Notes under the pieces: generated by a model
The model's input: only the letters and a program-made list of their open reading frames with translations
Database searches by the model: none
Told to the model about the DNA's origin: nothing
Origin: UPXZ01 sp049840795
GTDB taxonomy: Bacteria > Bacteroidota > Bacteroidia > Bacteroidales > Paludibacteraceae
Assembly (NCBI GenBank): GCA_049840795.1
Contig: JASGJK010000033.1
Span: 31,522-95,521 of the forward strand
DNA length: 64,000 nt
Direction: 5' to 3'
Made by a program: the position numbers and the translations under genes
Part shown: positions 53,945 to 63,065 of the stretch, piece by piece
How the letters are laid out: every line of letters begins with the position of its first letter
Position numbering within the stretch: the stretch's first letter is position 1

Positions 53945-55525
53945 TTATACTCTTTTGATAACCTCTTCCGCCACTTTCTCAAGAATGGTTGTCACCTTCT
54001 CATCAATTGTACCGGCTTTGATAACATCAAGCACTTCCGCTTTATACGACAGCTCAAGGATTGTTAAGAATTCTTTTTCAAAATCTTTTACTTTATCTAA
54101 AGGTAATTTAGCCAACAGCCCCTGCGTTCCACAATATAGCACCGCCACTTGCTTTTCCACACTCATCGGTTGATGTAACGGTTGTACTAAAAGTTTGGTA
54201 TTTTTCTGTCCTTTATCGATAGTCATTGCTGTTACAGCGTCCATATCGCTACCAAATTTCGTAAATGCCTCTAATTCTCGATATTGCGCTTGGTCAATCT
54301 TCAATGTTCCTGCAACCTTCTTCATCGCTTTAATTTGAGCATTACCTCCTACGCGCGACACAGAAATTCCCACATTAATTGCCGGACGATTTCCTTGATT
54401 AAATAAGTCGGTATCCAAGAATATCTGACCGTCGGTAATTGAAATTACATTAGTAGGTATATAAGCCGAAACGTCACCAGCTTGTGTTTCAATAATTGGA
54501 AGCGCTGTAAGCGAACCGCCACCTTTTATTTTTCCTTTAAGACTTTCCGGTAAGTCATTCATTTGTTCGGCAACCTCTTGCTGTGAAGTGATACGAGCCG
54601 CACGCTCCAATAGACGCGAGTGAAGATAAAAAATATCACCCGGATAGGCTTCACGTCCGGAAGGACGACGAAGAATTAACGACACCTCGCGATAAGCAAC
54701 CGCTTGTTTCGATAAATCATCATAAATCACCAAAGCCGAACGTCCTGTATCCCTAAAATACTCACCGATGGCAGCACCGGCAAAAGGAGCATAATACTGC
54801 ATAGCAGCTGGGTCAGAAGCATTTGCCGCAACGATGATGGTATAATCCATAGCGCCGTGTTGTTTCAGCGTATTTACAATAGAAGCAACCGTAGAGCCTT
54901 TTTGCCCAATAGCTACATAAATGCAATACACAGGGTCACCGGCTTCAAAATTAGCGCGTTGGTTTATAATAGTGTCGATAGCTATACTCGATTTTCCGGT
55001 TTGGCGGTCGCCGATAATTAATTCACGTTGCCCGCGTCCGATTGGGATCATAGCATCCACCGCTTTTAGTCCGGTTTGGAGTGGCTGAATAACCGGTTGG
55101 CGATAAATGACTCCGGGCGCTTTTCGTTCTAACGGCATTTCTATCATTTCTCCACCTATTTTGCCACGTCCGTCAAGTGATTCACCCAAGGGATTGATTA
55201 CACGTCCGAGCATATCTTCACTCACCATTATCGAAGCCACACGTTTTGTCCGCTTTACGGTGTAACCTTCTTTAATCTCATTAGAAGGTCCTAAAAGCAC
55301 GGCTCCCACGTTATCTTCTTCCAAGTTCATCACAATGGCTTTGATGCCGTTCTCAAACTCCAACAGTTCATTGGCTTCCGCATTATGTAATCCGTATATA
55401 CGTACCACACCATCGCTTACCTGGAGTACCGTTCCAATCTCATCAAATTTTACACTGCTATCGATGCCTTCGAGTTGCATCCGTAAAATTTCGGAAACTT
55501 CGCTTACTTTTATACTATTCGACAT
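53945..55525 (-). CDS. atpA: F1Fo ATP synthase subunit alpha
   Basis: Non-catalytic hexamer subunit, 526 residues. Walker A GDRQTGKS is at 172-179; the region IVAANASDPAAMQYYAPFAG and the signature PAINVGISVSRVGG are classic. N-terminal beta-barrel and C-terminal helical domain complete. Intact frame. A 164-bp gap precedes it, larger than other spacings in the cluster, and holds no visible gene. Confidence 0.97.
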   Translation of the reverse strand: MSNSIKVSEVSEILRMQLEGIDSSVKFDEIGTVLQVSDGVVRIYGLHNAEANELLEFENGIKAIVMNLEEDNVGAVLLGPSNEIKEGYTVKRTKRVASIMVSEDMLGRVINPLGESLDGRGKIGGEMIEMPLERKAPGVIYRQPVIQPLQTGLKAVDAMIPIGRGQRELIIGDRQTGKSSIAIDTIINQRANFEAGDPVYCIYVAIGQKGSTVASIVNTLKQHGAMDYTIIVAANASDPAAMQYYAPFAGAAIGEYFRDTGRSALVIYDDLSKQAVAYREVSLILRRPSGREAYPGDIFYLHSRLLERAARITSQQEVAEQMNDLPESLKGKIKGGGSLTALPIIETQAGDVSAYIPTNVISITDGQIFLDTDLFNQGNRPAINVGISVSRVGGNAQIKAMKKVAGTLKIDQAQYRELEAFTKFGSDMDAVTAMTIDKGQKNTKLLVQPLHQPMSVEKQVAVLYCGTQGLLAKLPLDKVKDFEKEFLTILELSYKAEVLDVIKAGTIDEKVTTILEKVAEEVIKRV

Positions 55526-55689
55526 TTTATTTAGTGTTTACACTGTATTTTATTATATAATCTCTGTAAAAAAATAGTAACAATAGATCTGAATTACATC
55601 TGAAATTCAGTCATATTAGCTCACTCTTTACAGAACATATCTTTTATTTATACAAAGACATAATTTTTAGTTGATAAAAATCCAGCGCA

Positions 55690-56244
55690 TTAAACAATTC
55701 TTCTGTTTCGTTCAATGTATTCATTTTTTATTTTATTCAACTGATTTCTAATACTTGCATCCCACCGAACGGAATCAATCTCCATCAAAAAACCTCCGAG
55801 AATAGACGGGTCAACAACCTTTTCAAGTTCCAGTGTTCCTTTGATTTGCTTCTCCACAAGTTTAATTAACTTTTCTTCCGTTGTTTCATCAATTGAAACG
55901 GCAGTGGTTAATTTTCCGTGAAGAACATTGTTTTTTTTCCGATATAAATCTTCGTATTTTAATACAATATTATGTAACTGCGCTTCTCTGTTGTTTTTCA
56001 ATACTAAATCAACAAACGATTCAAAAACCGGAGTTACCTTGATACCGGCAGCCGTCAAAATGATTTTCTTTTTATCTTCTTTGGACAATACGGGATTCTC
56101 AAACACGACTTTTAGCTCTTTCGTATTTGAAAAAGACTCAGCCAGACGCATTATATCCGTGTAAACGGCATCCTGACTGTTCGATTCTTCGGCAAAGTCG
56201 AGCAAAGCGGTGGCGTATCGTACCGGTATCAATCCTAAATTCAT
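55690..56244 (-). CDS. atpH: F1Fo ATP synthase subunit delta
   Basis: Links F1 to the peripheral stalk (OSCP homologue), 184 residues. Start MNLGLIPVRYATALLDFAEE, typical VRYAxALxxxA opening; central ENPVLSKEDKKKIILTAAG; C-terminal TAVSIDETTEEKLIKLVEKQ and VDPSILGGFLMEIDSVRWDA with strand-forming residues. Four bases separate it from atpF. Confidence 0.94.
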   Translation of the reverse strand: MNLGLIPVRYATALLDFAEESNSQDAVYTDIMRLAESFSNTKELKVVFENPVLSKEDKKKIILTAAGIKVTPVFESFVDLVLKNNREAQLHNIVLKYEDLYRKKNNVLHGKLTTAVSIDETTEEKLIKLVEKQIKGTLELEKVVDPSILGGFLMEIDSVRWDASIRNQLNKIKNEYIERNRRIV

Positions 56245-56248
56245 TTAC

Positions 56249-56748
56249 TTACGATTTGGGGATATTAATTTCGTCCATTAGCCGATCAATCATCTGCATT
56301 TGGTCTTTATTCTCTTCTAAGTTTGCGCGCAATACCTTTTCGGCAATGTCCACCGAAATTTTTGCAACTTCTCTTCGTATCGAATGAAGGGCATCTTCTT
56401 TTTCCATTTCAATTTGTTTGCGAGCAGCTTCTATTAATACCGATGCTTCCACATTTGCTTTATCTTTTGCACTTTGAATAATTGCATCTCGTGTTTTAGA
56501 TGCTTCTGCAAGAATATTGGCTTGTTCTTTGCGTGCTTCGTTGACGAGCGCTTCACTATCCACTTTTACCTGTTCCAATTGTTCGTTGGCTTTGATAGCG
56601 GATTGTAACGATTCGTCAATAAAGTTATTCCTGGTTTCTACCCCTTTTAAATAGCAGGCCAAGCAAATTTGGCTAACACAAAAAAGACGACAAGAAACGG
56701 AATTAACATCCAAAAAATCAAACTGACTTCAGGAGTGAAAAGTTCCAT
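56249..56748 (-). pseudogene. atpF: F1Fo ATP synthase subunit b (one-base deletion)
   Basis: Peripheral stalk and membrane anchor. The natural start at 56748 encodes MELFTPEVSLIFWMLIPFLV with VFFVLAKFAWPAI, the membrane helix, then a stop. Adding one T in the run near 56653 restores ILKGVETRNNFIDESLQ and a 166-residue b subunit. The rest of the soluble helix (SVDIAEKVLRANLEENKDQ) is intact. As atpF is needed for a working enzyme in most bacteria, a read error is likely. Confidence 0.88.
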
Positions 56749-56760
56749 AAATTATTCTTT

Positions 56761-57014
56761 TTAAATAAATATTGCGAATGCACAAACAATAACACCGAAC
56801 AATGCTACCCCTTCGATAAGTGCGGCGATAACGATCATATTTGAACGGATGGTTCCGGCAGCTTCCGGTTGACGCGCGATAGCTTCCATTGCTTGTCCAC
56901 CAATTTTTCCGATACCTAAACCTGCACCAAGTGTTGTAAGTCCTGCACCAGTCCTGCACCTAATTTTGCTAAGCCTGCTGATGCGGCTGCCTGTAATAAA
57001 ATTGATAATAACAT
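56761..57014 (-). pseudogene. atpE: F1Fo ATP synthase subunit c (11-bp tandem duplication)
   Basis: Proteolipid ring subunit. Reads MLLSILLQAAASAGLAKLGA, then is thrown out of frame by an 11-bp tandem duplication (AGTCCTGCACC twice, 56939-56960 on the plus strand). Removing one copy gives an 80-residue protein with GLTTLGAGLGIGKIGGQAME, EAIARQPEAAGTIRSNMIV and the ion-binding Glu in AALIEGVALFGVIVC. Start at 57014. Mutation or assembly artefact cannot be decided here. Confidence 0.88.
56939..56960. repeat. 11-bp tandem duplication inside atpE
   Basis: Two head-to-tail copies of AGTCCTGCACC (plus strand) at 56939-56949 and 56950-56960. It breaks the otherwise conserved subunit c frame. Confidence 0.95.
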
Positions 57015-57068
57015 AAATTTGTGTTTTTAATTAAATTATTGTTTATTCTATTTTTCTATATCAGTTTT

Positions 57069-57506
57069 TTAATGTTCGCTATGATGTTCGGGACTCGACA
57101 AGCCTATAAAAATGGACGACAACATAGTAAATACATACGCCTGAATAAACGAAATTAATACGTCCAATATCAGCATAAATATTTGCGAACAACATCGAAA
57201 CTACGGACACTCCGAATCCTGCCACAGCACTAATTGCACCAAAAATAAAAATCAATCCCATAAATACCAATACCACCATATGTCCCGCCAGCATATTGGC
57301 AAAAAGACGAATCATCAATGCAAACGGCTTGGTAAATACACCTATAATTTCGATAATTTGCATCAATGGAAATACCGGCGTTTTCAAAAATACGGGAACA
57401 TCAGGCCAAAATATTTCCTTCCAATATTCTTTATTCCCGGAAAAGTTTGTAATCAAAAAAGTGATAATTGCCAATACAAAGGTAACAGCGATATTTCCGG
57501 TAATTT
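57069..57506 (-). pseudogene. atpB: F1Fo ATP synthase subunit a, C-terminal part only
   Basis: Proton channel subunit. About 146 C-terminal residues are present: TGNIAVTFVLAIITFLITNF, LMQIIEIIGVFTKPFALMIR with the essential Arg in ALMIRLFANMLAGHM, and the last helix. One extra T near 57171 disturbs the end; ignoring it gives FANIMLILDVLISFIQAYVF and SSPEHHSEH. The N-terminal two-thirds is missing, replaced by a TonB receptor fragment. The family is usually over 330 residues in this phylum. Confidence 0.85.
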
Positions 57507-57540
57507 CGCGCCTCCCGGATACCCGCCTTTAGCTTCCGCG
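57505..57540. other. Junction between truncated atpB and truncated TonB receptor
   Basis: To the left the minus strand reads as atpB (ITGNIAVTFV). To the right it reads as the TonB receptor (after one-base repair, RPGVSYQSCVYNDSKWVDAE). The overlap PGGAK could belong to either, so the exact point is unclear. No IS end or target duplication is seen here. Confidence 0.75.
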
Positions 57541-58810
57541 TCTACCCATTTTGAGTCGTTATAAACACAGCTCTGGTAACTCACTCCGGTCGTAAAATGA
57601 GAGAACCAAAGGCTTTTTCATATTCAAGCGACTCATTGAATACTTTTGGCTGGACATGGAAACCTTGCGTTTTTCTCTGAACATCCTGGTCTCCTCCAAT
57701 ATAGTTTGTCTGTAACTGAAATCCATAAGCTTTCATCCTAAAATCGACATACTGCGTGGATGATTCACGACCGACAATTGGAAGGTTATGGTTTCCCTGG
57801 GTGGTTGAAATAATATCTGAATATTGGGTACCGGTTGATAAATCCATCGAAATGTTTTTGGTGGCATCGAAATGCAGGAAGGCATTGCCGGCGTACTTTT
57901 CGAGTCCAAGCTCAGGCCGGGGAAACATCGTCGAAATGTTCTTCGACGTATGTACCTGTAGGTAGCATCATTCCTTTTATTTCATCTGCCGGATATCTTT
58001 GGTTATAGTCGAAAACATAAAAATCGTCCTGGAAACGTTCAAAATAAGAATAATTGCCCGATAACCTAACTTTCAGTTTGTTGCCCAATCCGAATGAAAC
58101 ACCTGTGTTGGCCTGTTTTACTGAAGCATTGCCAAGTTGGACGCTACCGTCGGCTTTCAGTTTTTTACTTTCAACTCCACGGGTAATAATATTTATAGCA
58201 CCCGAAATCGGCATTTGGCCCGTAAAGAGCGCTGGATGGGCCACGAATGATTTCTATTCTTTCTACATCGACCAAATCGACCGGAAGAGCCTCCCAGAAA
58301 GTTCCGCCAAAGGAATAATTGTAAACTGGCCGACCATCAATCATTACAAGCGAAATGGAGTTTTCGGAATAAATAAACATTCCTTTGGGAGGCATGTTGT
58401 CGTTTCCACGGATGTGAACATCGTAGTTCCCGTTGGTTTTTTCCCTGACAATAAGTCCCGGAACCAACCTTAAGGCTTCAGGAATGCTCGGTTGCCCCAG
58501 AGTTCACTATTTCTTCGCGGGAAATTACCGTGGTCGAAAGTGGTGAATTCAGTGATTTTTCAGCCCTCTTTGAAGCCGAAGTCACATCTTTGTTTAAAAA
58601 ATAATCCAGAATCTCATCAGCAGAGAGCCCGAATTTATTGGCTACAATCATCAGGTCTTCCAGTGAGAGATTCATCAGGTCCTGATAAGTGAGTGATGAA
58701 AGCTCCTCTTTTGTCATTTCCGAAATATTTCTTTTGACCTCCTGCGAAAATGCATTGCTTTGAGTTGCAACAAAAAACACAATTAACAGCAAAATGTATA
58801 TTTTTTTCAT
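57541..58810 (-). pseudogene. TonB-dependent receptor, module 1 (frameshifted and C-truncated)
   Basis: Outer-membrane receptor. Signal peptide MKKIYILLLIVFFVATQSNA, then the N-terminal region with LSLEDLMIVANKFGLS and NKDVTSASKRAEKSLNSPLS, and a plug domain (HIRGNDNMPPKGMFIYSENS; VERIEIIRGPSSALYGPNA). The frame shifts near 58480, near 58220, near 57920 and near 57583. Pieces align one-to-one with the longer receptor at 59459-62024. It stops at the atpB junction about 430 residues in, before most of the barrel, so no working receptor could be made. Confidence 0.8.
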
Positions 58811-58833
58811 AATCTCAATTATTTTCAATTTAA

Positions 58834-59349
58834 TTAATTAACTGCTACACCTAAGTTTAGCAGACTTGCACTTACCTTTAACCCTTTTGTTTCAATATTA
58901 TGTTTCGAAATTTCGAATTTCAGTTTATCACCATCCATAATAAAGTTTATTCCAGAACCTTGCTGGATCCCTCCCTTGCTGTCGGACACAATAAGTGTGT
59001 TGTTTCCGTTTACTTTTGTAAGAAGTTGAGCAATTGCTCCTCCTTTATTAGGAGAAACGTAAATCAAATGACAGGAACTTACCTCTTCTGCATTTGAGAA
59101 AAATTTCACTTTCATGGGTTGATTACCTGCTTTTTGGTTACCAGTAATGGTTTCCAATTCTTTCAAAATAGGGGTATTCCCTAAAACGCCTATCACCAAA
59201 TCCCCCTGCTTGTAAGCTTGCGGCCATTCAATGTTTTTGATAAAATTGTAAAGGAATAAGGCCTTAAACTTCTCATTCTGCGCCTTCACCGAGACAATGC
59301 CTAAATAAAAGACGAACATTGTCGTTAAAAAAAATCTCCTTCTTTTCAT
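58834..59349 (-). CDS. YfiR-like (DUF4154) periplasmic protein, module 1
   Basis: 171 residues with signal peptide (FLTTMFVFYLGIVSVKAQ). Core follows the YfiR family: KFKALFLYNFIKNIEWP, GDLVIGVLGNTPI, SCHLIYVSPNKGG, TLIVSDSKGGIQQGSGINFI and FEISKHNIETKGLKVSASLL. In Pseudomonas YfiR restrains the diguanylate cyclase YfiN in the periplasm, but no YfiN or GGDEF protein is here. One Cys is conserved with the paralog at 62044. It precedes the module 1 receptor by 23 bases and is probably co-transcribed. Confidence 0.85.
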   Translation of the reverse strand: MKRRRFFLTTMFVFYLGIVSVKAQNEKFKALFLYNFIKNIEWPQAYKQGDLVIGVLGNTPILKELETITGNQKAGNQPMKVKFFSNAEEVSSCHLIYVSPNKGGAIAQLLTKVNGNNTLIVSDSKGGIQQGSGINFIMDGDKLKFEISKHNIETKGLKVSASLLNLGVAVN

Positions 59350-59425
59350 TCTTAAGTTTTAATTGGTTGTATAATTTGATAAATTGAAAATTGTGCGTTT
59401 TTGAAAATATAATATGAAAAAAAGA

Positions 59426-59455
59426 ATGCCTGTCTCTCAACAGGCATGTCTTTTA
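59426..59455 (-). terminator. Terminator after module 2 receptor
   Basis: Perfect 8-bp arms ATGCCTGT (59426-59433) and ACAGGCAT (59440-59447), followed in the minus direction by TCTTTTTTT. It lies just after the receptor stop at 59459, so module 2 is a closed unit and module 1 must have its own promoter. Confidence 0.8.
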
Positions 59456-59458
59456 TTT

Positions 59459-62024
59459 TTAAAAGCTTATATTGGCACCAACCAAATACTTGCCATATAC
59501 TTTGTCCATAAATCCAAATTCACGGCTCGAGGAATTAAAAAGGTTCCTGCAATTAATAAAAATTGAGTTTTCTTTATAAATCTTGTACGAAACTTTTAAA
59601 CTGAATATAGCTTTGCCATCCACCTTGTAGATGGGATCGAAACCTTTTGTGTTTGTATCGTCGGTTTCGCTGTGGATAATTTCGTTTGAAGTAAAAAAGT
59701 AAGAACTTAAGAATGTATTTAGCTTAGGCATTGGCGAATACGATAAGGAGACGCCGCCATAAAAACTTGGAGTAGCTTTATTGCTGGATTTTTCCAGAAG
59801 ATCACTTCTTACTTTTCCGTTTTCAATATCAGTATTGTACACCTGGTAAGTTTCCGAGTATCCCTGACTTGCAAGTTGTCCAATTCTACCCATTTGTTGT
59901 ACAGTAAATGTCTGGTAAAGCTGTGCTGCCTGCAATTCTTCTGTTGTTGGTGTAACTCCGGCAACTATTTTCGCCTGAGCTGCCTGCGCTCTCATTGCCA
60001 CGGTGAGCAAATACCCATCTTGTTGTAACTGTGGGTTTCCCGGAATACTAGCCTGCATATCAGCCAGGTTGTTAAAATAATTTTTCGGATATACATTTTC
60101 CAGGTCCGTTTTCTGGAAAGTCCCAAAAACTTTAAAGTTGAGGTTTTTGGTAAGAACCGCGCTGATATTGAATGTTAAGCCAATTTGTGTCGATTGTAAG
60201 TCGAAATTATAGTACTGGATATGTGCCACAGAGTTTGTAGCTTTTCCTGTTGCCAGGTTCAAAGTTACATTCATGGTGTCGGGCATAAAATAGCTGAAGT
60301 TTTTTGTAACCGAACGGAATGCTTCGATATCAAACATTATGTTTTTAATTGGTTGGGTACGAAACCCTATTTCAAACATATCCATTACAGGCAGATCAAG
60401 ATTTTTGTTGCCATTCCAGATCAATAACTGAGGTGTCATCCCATTACTATTTGTTGGTACAACCTGCCAGTTATAATTTGCATAACTGTCTACAATAAAA
60501 GGTCCGCGGTTAGCTCTTGAATACACTAAGCGTAACAGGTTTTTCTGGTTGAAATTGTATGTTGAAATAAATTGATAAGTAAAGTAAGTGGAATTGGGAA
60601 CATTGTATTTATCAGCCCTTAGAGCTGCAATTAACCTGAGTTTTTCTTTTAAGGAATAATCACCTCTGATGTATCCGGCAAAGTTAGTTATTTTGGGAGC
60701 TCCATTTAAAAAGCCACTTAAATTGGATAATTCTTCATCGGTAAGATATTGGGAATCGTCGTAAATTGCTGATTGATAACTTATCCCAGGTCGGATCACC
60801 AGCGATCCGAAGGATCTTTCATATTGCAAGGGAAGCATTTGCAATTTGCGGATCGATGTCCCAACCTTTGCTTGCCCGCTGAAAATCTTGTTTGCCCAGC
60901 ATGTAATTCGCCTGAACTGTAAAGCCATAAATTTTGGACCGAATATCAAAATATCTGAAATCAGCATCCCTTCCAGCTATTGGATATTCGCTATTACCAA
61001 GCGTGGTGGTATTGTTACTGGCATTATTGAGACCTGCTGAAACATTTATGCTTATATCCTTATTCAGGTCGTAAAAAATAAAAGCGTTTGCACCGAATTT
61101 ATCCAGAGCCAGAGATGGGTCTGGAATAGCCTCGCTAAGATTTTCATGAACTTTCATTTTAGCTCTTGAAGGATTGTACCACATATGCATTGTATCAGTC
61201 TCTGACCATGAATATCTTTTTCCTAAGTCATAAATATAGAAATCGTCGCTGCTCCTGTCGAAGTGGGTGTAATTGCCCGATACACGGAACTTTAGTTTAT
61301 CGTTGACCCCAAATGCCAAGGACGCATTCGCCAATTTTGCATTGTTATTTCCAAATTGTACACCTGCATCTGTTTTAAGTTTTTTAATTTCTGGTTTTAA
61401 GGTAATTATATTTACCACCCCCGAAACTGCATTAGGCCCGTAAAGCGCACTCGAGGGGCCGCGAATGACTTCAATACGGTCAATATCATTCAGGTCAACA
61501 GGAAGGGTTTCCCAAAACGATCCACCAAAGGCATAGTTATAAACTGGTCTGCCATCAATCATTACCAGAGAGATGGAATTCTCCGAATAAATAAACATGT
61601 TTTTGGGAGGAAGGTTATCGTTTCCGCGGATGTGGGCATCGTAATTACCGGTAGTTTTTTCGCGCACAATCATGCCTGGGATCAAACGCAATGCTTCAGG
61701 TATACTCGTGGCCCCGGAATTTATTATCTCATCGCGGGATAAAACGGTGGTCGAAAGTGGGGAATTGATTGATTTTTCGGCTCTTTTTGATGCTGAGGTC
61801 ACATCTTTGTTTAAAAAGTATTCCATTATTTCGTCAGCTGAAAGACCAAATTTATTAGCAACAACCATCAGATCTTCGAGCGATAGTGTAAGCAAATCCT
61901 GATACGATAGCTTGGAAAGTTCTTCTTTTGTCATTTCAGATACCGGTTTCTTGTCATTTTGAGAGAAGCTAATGCCGGTAAATAAAATTGAAATTATAAA
62001 TATGAGGGTTAAAAACTTTTTCAT
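59459..62024 (-). pseudogene. TonB-dependent receptor, module 2 (one frameshift)
   Basis: Outer-membrane receptor of about 854 residues once one extra base near 60837 is ignored: the first frame ends PQIANASLAI and the other gives LPLQYERSFGSLVIRPG. Signal peptide LTLIFIISILFTGISFSQ; LSLEDLMVVANKFGLS; NKDVTSASKRAEKSINSPLS; plug with VMIDGRPVYNYAFGG and IDRIEVIRGPSSALYGPNAV. The barrel continues to LFNSSSREFGFMDKVYGKYL. Long insertions (TPTTEELQAAQLYQ) fall in loops. Substrate unknown; no SusD or ligand-utilisation gene is adjacent. Confidence 0.85.
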
Positions 62025-62043
62025 GATTCATTTAAATTTATGG

Positions 62044-62559
62044 TTAGTTTACTGTAATACCTAAGTTTAAAAGACTGGCACTCACTTTTAAGCCTTTTTG
62101 TTCAATATTTCCTTTACTTATCTCGAATTTAAGTTTATCCCCATCGAGAATAAAGTTTATGGCTGCTCCCTGTTGAATCCCGCCTTTACTGTCGGATACA
62201 ATAAGTGTTGGGTTACCGTTTGTTTTCGACAAAACCTGACTGACTGAACTTCCTTTGTTGGGCGCTAAATAAATAATGTGGCAATTATTTATTTCATCCG
62301 GACTTGAAAAAACTTTTACCTTCATCGATTGATTACCAGCTTTTTGAGATGTGGTTATATTTTCAAGCTCCTTTATTATCGGAGTATTTCCCAAAATTCC
62401 AATTGTGAAATCACCTTGTTTAAAAGTTTGAGGCCATTCAACATTTTTTATAAAGTTGTACAGGAACAGTGCCTTAAACTTTTCGCTTTGGGCATTTGCC
62501 CTAATGCCGAAACCCAATAAAAGTATCAGCATTGTAATAATCATTTTCTTTTTTTTCAT
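62044..62559 (-). CDS. YfiR-like (DUF4154) periplasmic protein, module 2
   Basis: 171 residues, close paralog of the protein at 58834, same length and same Cys (NNCHIIYLAPNKG). Signal peptide IITMLILLLGFGIRANAQ, then KFKALFLYNFIKNVEWP and GGIQQGAAINFILDGDKL. It is 19 bases upstream of the module 2 receptor, the same arrangement as in module 1. A repeated pair like this implies that the two proteins work together. Confidence 0.87.
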   Translation of the reverse strand: MKKKKMIITMLILLLGFGIRANAQSEKFKALFLYNFIKNVEWPQTFKQGDFTIGILGNTPIIKELENITTSQKAGNQSMKVKVFSSPDEINNCHIIYLAPNKGSSVSQVLSKTNGNPTLIVSDSKGGIQQGAAINFILDGDKLKFEISKGNIEQKGLKVSASLLNLGITVN

Positions 62560-63065
62560 TTTTAATTATGTATTGATTGGTTGAAATTGCTTATGTTTTG
62601 GGTTTATTATTTAATTAAAAAAATACATATATCAATTTGATTGATAAAATTTTATGATACGTTAGATTTTTTCAATGAATCTATTTACGTGACTGCTGAA
62701 AAAATGTTCAAGAAATTTGTCAAAAACTGAACATTTTTTATCATATTTTTTCTTAACTAGTAGCAGACAATGAAGAATATAGTGCCAATTAATGGTTATC
62801 CCCATAACGAAAGTCCCTGCTGTCTACCTGCAAAAACATTCATATCAGAGTATAGAAAACTGGGTTCAACTGTGCGGAATAAAACTGGTCAAAATCACTT
62901 CTTTTAGGCCGGTAAAATCCTTGAACGAAAGGAAATGTTCAAAATGGTTGAAAACTTTAAAGCAGCTGAGGGGGAGTGAAATAAAAGTTATGGGGAAAGG
63001 GTTTAAAAGAGGGTGATTTACAAAAACAGCTCAGTGTTTGTTTTTGTAAAATCAGCCCTTCTTTT
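62560..63065. other. 506-bp non-coding region with a terminator hairpin
   Basis: No gene found; the 74-codon plus-strand frame at 62792-63016 shows no family features. A strong hairpin at 63008-63062 (arms around TGATTTACAAAAACA and its near-complement) sits right after the CPBP protease stop and can terminate transcription in both directions. Promoters for module 2 presumably lie in the AT-rich part near 62600-62700, but no consensus match was clear. Confidence 0.6.

Noticed and set aside
56729..56959. 76-codon frame MQDWCRTYNT over atpE
   Set aside because: It is a shadow caused by the 11-bp duplication; the c-subunit frame on the same strand is clear.
57912..58244. Separate proteins within 57.5-58.8 kb
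   Set aside because: Each short frame aligns with consecutive parts of the intact-length receptor at 59459-62024, so they are one frameshifted gene.
62792..63016. 74-codon frame in the gap before the CPBP protease
   Set aside because: No start context, composition or motif supporting a gene; part of it forms the terminator arm.
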